This document shows positions 57,234 through 64,000 of a stretch of DNA of 64,000 nucleotides, piece by piece; the first letter of the stretch is position 1, and the number at the start of each line of letters is the position of its first letter. The notes under the pieces were generated by a model. It was not told the DNA's origin. It saw only the letters and a program-made list of their open reading frames with translations, and did not search any database. Origin of the DNA: Lycium barbarum. Its lineage: Eukaryota; Streptophyta; Magnoliopsida; Solanales; Solanaceae. The DNA lies in NCBI RefSeq assembly GCF_019175385.1, contig NC_083343.1:53714457-53778456 (forward strand). The letters run 5' to 3'. A program made the position numbers and the translations under genes.

Positions 57234-58445
57234 CTATAAGAATTTTGGGGAAGTCTCCCTTATCGTTATAACATCTAGTTTCATCAGGAAATTAATATAA
57301 TCACGTGAGGAGTTTAAGTTACCTGTAGACGTAGAGAACAAGTAAGGATACTTGTGTTTCATTTCCTCCTCAGCTTCCCAGGTCATCTCTTCCCTAATGT
57401 TGTTTCGCCATAATACTTTGACGGAAGCCGCGTCCTTAGTTTGTAACCTCCTAACCTGCCGATCAAGTATGGCTATAGGCTGCTCCTCGTAGGATAATTC
57501 CTCTGTCACTTGGACATCATCTACGGGGAATACTCTGGAAGGATCGCCTATACATTTGCGAAGCATTGACACGTGAATGACTGGATGCACTGCTTCCAAA
57601 TCAGCCGGTAGGTCTAACTCGTAGGCAACCTGGCCTACTCTACGGACAGTCTGATAAGGTCCAACATATCTCGGGCTTAGCGTCCCTTTCCAGCCAAATC
57701 TCATAACACCTTTCATGGGTGACACCCTCAGGAACACCCAGTCACAAACTTGAAACTCTAAGTGTCGACGTCGATTATCTGCATATGATTTCTGCCGACT
57801 CTGGGCTGCCAGTAATCTCTCCTGGATAAGCTTCACTTTATCAACAGCCTGCTGAATCATATCTGGGCCTATCAACTTGGTCTCACCAACATCAAACCAA
57901 CCAATAGGTGATCTGCACTTCCTCCCATACAAGGCCTTATACGGTGCCATCTGAATACTGGAATGGTAGCTGTTATTATAGGCGAACTCAATAAGTGGCA
58001 AATGATCATCCCAGCTACCCCGAAAATCCATAACACAGGCCCGTAACATATCTTGTAGTGTCTGAATGGTACGCTCGGCCTGTCCGTCAGTCTGAGGGTG
58101 AAACGCCGTACGGAGACTCACTTGTGTCCCCAATCCCTCCTGGAAGGATCTCCAGAAGTTAGTTGTGAACTGGGCTCCTCTATAAGAGATAATAGCTGTG
58201 GAAACCCCGTGAAGTCTCACTATCTCCTTAAGGTACAACCTAGCATAATCCTCAGCTGAATATGTAGTCCTGACTGGAAGAAAATGGGCTGATTTTGTCA
58301 ACCTATCAACGATGACCCAAACAGAGTCGTATATTCGCGGAGTGCGAGGTAAACCTGTGAAGAAGTCCATATTGATCACCTCCCACTTCCAGGTCGGAAT
58401 CTCCATCTCCTGTAATAGTCCCCCAGGCTTCTGGTGCTTGACCTT
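57234..58445 (-). pseudogene. pol: E7 integrase core, C-terminal domain and chromodomain
   Basis: Open from about 58406 for 390 codons. The catalytic core has MDFFTGL (first Asp) and the final Glu GQAERT, but the second Asp is Tyr (IISYRGAQF; E3 keeps IITDRGAQF), so it should be catalytically dead. Next come the GPY/F-like region (LSPRYVGPYQTVRRVGQVAYELDLP) and the LHPVIHVSMLRK-type segment. A chromodomain-like end follows (ILDRQVRRLQTKDAASVKVLWRNNIREEMTWEAEEEMKHKYPYLF), which in autonomous relatives may target insertion to heterochromatin. It is intact to the natural C-terminus. It follows a TAG at 58446-58448 that splits it from the HHCC domain. Confidence 0.92.
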
Positions 58446-60816
58446 AACCTACTGACAATTCGGACACTGAGCAACAAACTCTGCTATATCCTTCTTCATG
58501 CCATCCCACCAATACAAGCATCTGAGGTCATGATATATCTTCGTTGACCCTGGATAAATAGAATAACGGGGACAGTGTGCCTCTCCCATCACCTGTTGTC
58601 GTAACCCTGCAACCTCAGGTACACATAATCTACCTTTGTATCGTAGCACTCCGTCAAGTGCAACCTCAAATGGGGTCTCTTCCTTTTGAAGAGCTGCATC
58701 TCTATGATGTACAAGAATAGGGTCCTCGTACTGGTGTATCTTTATCTCTTCTATGATAGAGGACTCAGCAACTCCCCGAATAGAAACCCTGCCGTTATCA
58801 GAATCGGCCAAACGGACTTCCAAATTAGTTAACTGGCGAATCTCACGGGCTATCTCCTTCTGCTCTGGTTGCACGTCTGCCAAACTACCCATAGATCTAT
58901 GGCTGAGTGCATCTGCTACAACATTTGCTTTCCTAGGGTGGTATAGAATGTAAACATCTTAGTCCTTCAGCAACTCTAGCCACCACCTCTGCCGCAAATT
59001 CAGCTCCTTCTGCTTAAAGATGTACTGGAGACTCTTATGATCTGCATAAATGTCAACATGCACACCGTATAAATAATGTCTCCATATTTTTAAAGCATGA
59101 ATCACCGCTGCTAACTCCAGGTCATGGGTGGGATAATTTCTTTCGTGCTTTCTGAGCTGTCGGGAGGCATAGGCTATAACTTTACCATGCTACATCAACA
59201 CACAACCTAACCCAACATCGGAAGCATCACAATAAATGACATAGCCGTCTGGTCCCTCAGGAAGAGTTAGAACTGGGGCCGTAGTCAACTTATCTTTCAG
59301 CAACTGGAAACTTCGCTCACAAGCATCGGTCCACTGGAACTTAGCTGCCTTCTAGGTTAGCCTCGGTAAAGGCGCTGAAATTGAGGCAAACTTCTCTACG
59401 AACCTTCTGTAACACCCTGCTAGCCCCAGAAAGCTCCGTACTTCAGTAGGTGTCATAGGTCTAGGCCAAGTCTTCACCGCCTCAATCTTCTATGTATCTA
59501 CCCGAACGTCATCAGCTCTAATAATATGCCCCAATAATGCTACTGAAGTAAACCAGAATTCACATTTAGAGAACTTAGCATACAATTTCTGGTGCTGGAG
59601 CACCCTAAGTACCGTTCTTAAGTGATCTGCATGCTCCTCTTCTAATCGTGAGTAGACCAGAATATCATCAATGAATACAATCACGAATAGGTCAAGAAAT
59701 GGCTTGAACACTCTGTTCGTCAGATCCATAAATACTGCTGGAGCATTGGTCAACCCAAAGGACATCACTCTAAACTCGTAATGTCCGTATCGGGTCCTGA
59801 ATGCAGTCTTCGGAATGTCTGCCTCCTTTACCCGCACCTGGTGATATCCTGACCGCAAGTCTATCTTTGAGAAACACTTAGCACCCTGCAACTGGTCAAA
59901 TAAATCATCGATCCTGGGGAGGGGATACCTGTTCTTTATTGTTACTTTATTCAGCTGCCTATAATCAATACACATCCGCAGCGACCCATCCTTCTTCTTT
60001 ACAAATAATACCGGTGCTCCCCAAGGTGATGTACTGGGCCTTATGAAGCCCTTTTCTAATAAATCTTTCAGTTGCTCCTTCAGTTCCTTCAGTTCTACAG
60101 GTGCCATTATGTAAGGAGGAATAGATATGGGCTGAGTGTCTGGTAATACGTCTATAGCGAACTCTATCTCACGCTCAGGAGGAAGGCCTGGAAGTTCATC
60201 TGGGAATACATCGGGAAACTCGCTAACTACCAACACTGACTGAAAAGTCGGCGCCTCTGCCTTCAGGTCGTGTACCCGTACCAGATGATAAATATAGCCC
60301 TTTCTGACCATCTTCCTTGCCTTGAGGTATGAAACAAACTTACCCCTCGGCGATGCTGTATTTCCTATCCACTCTATAATTGGCTCTCCTGGGAACTGAA
60401 ATCAGACTATCTTGCCTCTACAATCAACGTTAGCATAACAAGAAGCTAACCAATCCATACCCATAATAACATTAAACTCAGTCATATCTAGCTCTATCAA
60501 ATCTGCCTTGGTGCAACGACTATATATGTTCACCGAACAGTCTCTAAATACTTGTCTTGCTATAACAGAATCTTCTACTGGTGTAGCTACCTCAAATGGT
60601 TCTATCGATTCAGGTTTTATCCCAATTCTACAAGCAACAAGTGGGGAAATATACGATAATGTGGAGCCTAGGTCTATCAATGCATACACATCTCGAGAGA
60701 AAATTGATAGCATACCTGTAACCACATTAGGTGACGCCTCCTGATCCTGTCTAATAGCCAAAGCATATATACGGTTCGAAGGACCGCTAGAACTAGAAGC
60801 TCCGCCATTATTAAAC
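58446..60816 (-). pseudogene. pol: E7 protease, RT, RNase H and integrase N-terminus (several stops)
   Basis: Reading leftwards from the E8 insertion: RIYALAIRQDQEASPNVV, protease DVYALIDLGSTLSYI (DLG instead of DPG) and [20 protein letters not shown] at about 60399-60401 comes next, then RT from 60311 ([35 protein letters not shown] with its catalytic Asp, FIDDILVYS). RNase H follows (YCDASDVGLGCVLM, ELAAV, YADHKSL), then an integrase zinc domain in which the second His is Tyr (YSIYPG; CPNCQ kept). Stops interrupt at about 59487-59489, 59354, 59192, 58961 and 58446-58448; all but 58961 fit C-to-T changes in CAG. The frame is otherwise continuous, so this is a recently dead, full-length-type Tekay element. 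Confidence 0.92.
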
Positions 60817-63730
60817 TGTCACGACCCAACCCCGTAGGCCGTGACTAGTGCCCGATCTGGGCACCCAAACCCATCTATCAAACGTATTCAAATGTATAGC
60901 AGAAGCCGACAAGGCTATATTCCAAATACAGATAATTTCCAGAAAAATTTCGGCAGAGTTTCCTTTGTTTTTCGGACTAACCAGAATAACCCTGTACACA
61001 GCAAACACCAACAGAGGCCACACATGGCTAATCAAAGCAATGCACAAACATATGCGGACCGGCCGCCTCGGCGTATGGGATCGCCCAAACAACATATACA
61101 CATAAGCATACAGACTGACCATAACCCACAAACGTGTCCACAGACCTCGAAACTGACCGACAGAACCATATGACGGGACAGGGCCCCGCCGTACCCAAAT
61201 AGTCAGATATGCAGAAATATATATACATGGCGAAAGATATATATATACCAAAAGTGGACTCCGAATCAAGGGAGTACTCCGAAATAGCAGAAGTGGAGCC
61301 TAAAGTGGTGGATCACCGGCGTCTGTACCTGCGGGCATGAAACGCAGCCCCCCGAAGAAAGGGGGTCAGTACGAAAGATGTACTGAGTATGTAAAGCATG
61401 GAGTAAAAAAATATAGGCCACAACTGAAAGCAAACAGAATACAAAAGAGAGAAATGCCTAATAGTATATCAAATGTTTATCAAAAACATATATACATAAT
61501 GCAAACAAAATCATGCAAAGCTCAGGAATGTGGTCACCACTCCGACGCTGGTGCCACACACAGCATAACACCAGAAGGTTCAAATCTCCGTACATCCCCG
61601 AACACACACATATGAGCGTATCACATTACAGCCATATCACAGCATAACTCCAAACGGAACCCGGCCCTATGGCGAGGCCTCGGGGAACCGTAACACAGCA
61701 TACGGCCGAATCATCAAAGAGCGCAGGAGTCATAACAGGGCCGGGAACCGGTGAACGAAATCATAATAAGGCACGAGCGGAGTCGTGAGCAAACAATGCA
61801 ATTCGTATATCAAAATAGCCTTTCAAAACTTGATTACTTCATAAGTCAGTTTATTAGCCAAAATAGTCAAATAATTAGTTGGTACGAAAGTTCATTTCAC
61901 AAAATGTTTCCAAAGTGGTACGTATGGCTCAAAACATAGTTTGTTACATCATAGTGTTCCGAACATTATTTCATAGAGGACAATTTCAAAATCGAAGGTT
62001 CTTTGTCAAAGCTTATCCAAAAAGAGAGCCTAGTAGGACAAATAAGACATCTCGGGGTTAGCGGGCCCACCTCGGGTCATGTTGAGGTGGCGAACATAAT
62101 TTATGAACATTTCGGGTCTATAAGATCATACATAAAGATTTCAAAGTAATCTGATTGCATTTGCATAAGTTTCGGACGAAAGGTTGCTTTCTAGCTAAAA
62201 TAAGGTCATAGGGCTTCAATCGGATTGAATGAATAGTAGCCGTTCTATAGATCAGATTTCGAGGAGCAGAATTACTCCGGGGGTTCCGATATCAACCTAA
62301 CATACTAAGACATGCCAAACGAAGGAGTGGGAAGCTTTACATACCTTAGAAACGTCTTATGCTCACCCCAAAATCAAATCCCGTTTCGTCCAGAATTTGC
62401 AAATGGTCAAAGTTACCTATTAGAGATTCTTAAGCTTAAAAATTCCATTAACTTCATTTTTGTCTACCGAAATTTCGGCAGCATTTCCCCTATATATCTA
62501 ACACCCCCGAGACTTAGCTCGGCTCAATAAACATCAACAACAACAACCCAAACGTCACAAACAACATAAACCACAACTAAATCATTCTAACTTCAATATT
62601 CTTCTTTACTATAAAAGTTGGCAACTTTCATTCAAACTTCACAATTCCAAACTTATGTCCACATTATTGTATTCATTCAATCATTCAAGATTATTCAATC
62701 ACATCCCAATTATGTTCCAAACACTATACATAATTTCAAGAAGTTCCTTACTTTCCATATTTCATCCAAATCATCAACACTTACGACGAACGTACTAACT
62801 CGCATTGTTTCATTCCAACTTCATTCACAACAACCATAAGTCACATTTGAAGTTTTAATATCATAATTATACAACGATATACACAAATATACCAAAATTA
62901 TATACTTTCCCATAATAATCCGTAATCATTTTCAACACCAACTCAATTCGTTAAACATTCATTTACGTTATAAAGGTCACAACGAGGCAACTAACAAACT
63001 AAACAAAATCCAATTCACTCCCCTTCCACACCAACATGGCTCACGACCAAACACACCCTTCACACACACACGGCCATGCTCAACCACAACACAATTCCAA
63101 AATCTTCATGCCACTCTAATCACTATAGTATATATATCCATTCCATAACATAAAAACATAGAAATCTTACCTTTTTCTTGAAGTTCCGACTTGCCGCAAA
63201 CGTCACTCTCTCGCTAAACTAATTGTATCCCGTCGAAGCGCGTCTTGAACTTACTACAATACAAGAAGAACAGGATTTTTAAAATTGGAAACAAGCTTGC
63301 AAAATTTTTTCTTTCTCTAAGTAGGGGTTCGGCCGAGAGAGGGAGTATAAGCTGAAAGTTGAGTTTTGTCTTGCTTCTTGATTCTTCTATAAATATACAT
63401 GGATAAATACTTGGTCAATTAGTGAGCACATGGAACTCACATGACCATTAAAGGGGCTTGGGCCTAGGCCTCTTGGCCGGCCACCCCAAGGACTTGGGCC
63501 TAAACTTTTGTTAAATGTTTCTTGGCCCAATTTGTTGAAATCCCGTTTTGTAAATTCCCGAAACTAATTTCCGAAATTCCAAATTTACCCTCGGCCTTCC
63601 CCAATGTATTTACACCAATAATTTCACAAACGACATAGACATATTAACTAAAATCAATTTATTGCCTTGTAACCCACAAGTCTTAATTATTTTCATGATT
63701 TCCAATTATGCGAAAACACGGGATATAACA
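60817..63730 (-). repeat. E8 3' LTR (2914 bp), inserted in E7
   Basis: TGTCACGACCCAACC...CGGGATATAACA on +. It sits in the E7 gag-protease linker after TAAAC (candidate TSD). It is related to the E2 LTR family. The three-stem motif is at about 61330-61400. There is an AT-rich, purine/pyrimidine-skewed interior with no gene; ORFs 60811-61269, 60841-61173 and similar are not supported by any motif. Confidence 0.9.
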
Positions 63731-63768
63731 TTCTCCCCCCCTTAAGAACATTCGTCCCCGAATGTTAA
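63731..63768 (-). other. E8 polypurine tract and adjacent palindrome
   Basis: On -, TTAAGGGGGGGAGAA lies beside the LTR, followed further 5' by AACATTCG-GGGA-CGAATGTT at about 63748-63767. Confidence 0.85.
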
Positions 63769-63828
63769 ATTAGTCTTATAATATAACGGGGGAGCCTCCC
63801 TTTATGGTTAGCACACACAATTCATTCG

Positions 63829-64000
63829 TCAATCAATACAACAAATTTGAAGGTTTAAATTACCTGTGGACGACGGAAACAAGTGGGGGTAATTCTTCTT
63901 CATCTCGTCCTCCGCCTCCCAAGTCATCTCCTCGCGATTGTTATTGCGCCACAGGACTTTGACAGAAGGCACTTCCTTAGTGTGTAGTCTCCTGACCTGC
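63829..64000 (-). CDS. pol: E8 pol C-terminus (chromodomain end), runs off the window
   Basis: Partial - strand frame ending at a TGA at 63829-63831. It reads QVRRLHTKEVPSVKVLWRNNNREEMTWEAEDEMKKNYPHLFPSSTGNLN, matching the chromodomain-like tail of E7 with no stop. The rest of the element lies to the right of the window, so its integrity cannot be judged. Confidence 0.8.
   Translation of the reverse strand, partial: QVRRLHTKEVPSVKVLWRNNNREEMTWEAEDEMKKNYPHLFPSSTGNLNLQICCID

Noticed and set aside
60811..61269. 152-aa - strand ORF spanning the E8 LTR end
   Set aside because: It crosses the LTR boundary with E7 and has overlapping open frames on the opposite strand. It is a chance ORF over the LTR R/U5 region.

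Overview
This is a piece of a large, repeat-rich plant nuclear genome. I find no host protein-coding gene. Almost every base belongs to Ty3/gypsy LTR retrotransposons, stacked and nested. The Tekay/Del-type chromovirus polyproteins, the Tat-type elements with a G-patch, and LTRs that end in GTCGTGACA followed by an initiator-tRNA-Met primer-binding site look like a Solanaceae genome to me. That family-level guess is from memory, not from a search.

Layout. (1) 1-9426: a decayed Tat-type element. An LTR remnant (1-1200) leads into gag, protease, G-patch, RT, RNase H, a second RNase H and the start of integrase on + (1215-7050). This abuts an inverted second copy of gag/protease/G-patch on - (7050-9426), making an imperfect foldback with arms of about 2.3 kb. 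(2) 9427-26146: gag-only chromovirus element E2 on -. Its left LTR is chimeric and is split by a second, very young gag-only element E1 on - (10259-19249; LTRs of 3288 and 3296 bp, TSD ACCAT). (3) 26147-33533: an LTR scrap, then E3 (+), a full-length-type but dead Tekay element cut off inside integrase. (4) 33534-38220: the 5' LTR and non-coding interior of E4 (+). (5) 38229-41596: remnant of another gypsy element carrying a long chimeric ORF (protease-like, then gag-like, then an acidic repeat tail) and its 3' LTR, inserted in the gag of E5. (6) 41597-44565: gag start, PBS and 5' LTR of E5 (-). (7) 44566-49555: 3' end and very long LTR of a Tat-like element. (8) 49556-53883: 5' LTR, gag and protease of E6 (+), interrupted by E7. 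(9) 53884-60816: 3' LTR and pol of E7 (-), interrupted by E8. (10) 60817-64000: 3' LTR and pol end of E8 (-).

How the parts relate. E1 and E2 share a distinctive architecture. Each has an LTR, initiator-Met PBS, gag with zinc knuckles, truncation at the same point near the start of protease, then a non-coding 3' domain containing a 5S-rRNA-like segment in sense orientation, then the polypurine tract. This suggests an old, self-propagating, non-autonomous gag-only lineage that must borrow reverse transcriptase and integrase from autonomous Tekay relatives (the E3/E6/E7/E8 type). E1 jumped very recently: I see only two substitutions between its LTRs.

The strongest leads are the 5S-like segment with its pol III internal promoter boxes preserved, a covarying three-stem RNA motif found in all the chromovirus LTRs, a 41-bp tandem array in the E2 interior, and the permuted protease-gag ORF at 38.2-40.6 kb. 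All coordinates and comparisons were made by eye. Boundaries without a TG...CA end are approximate.
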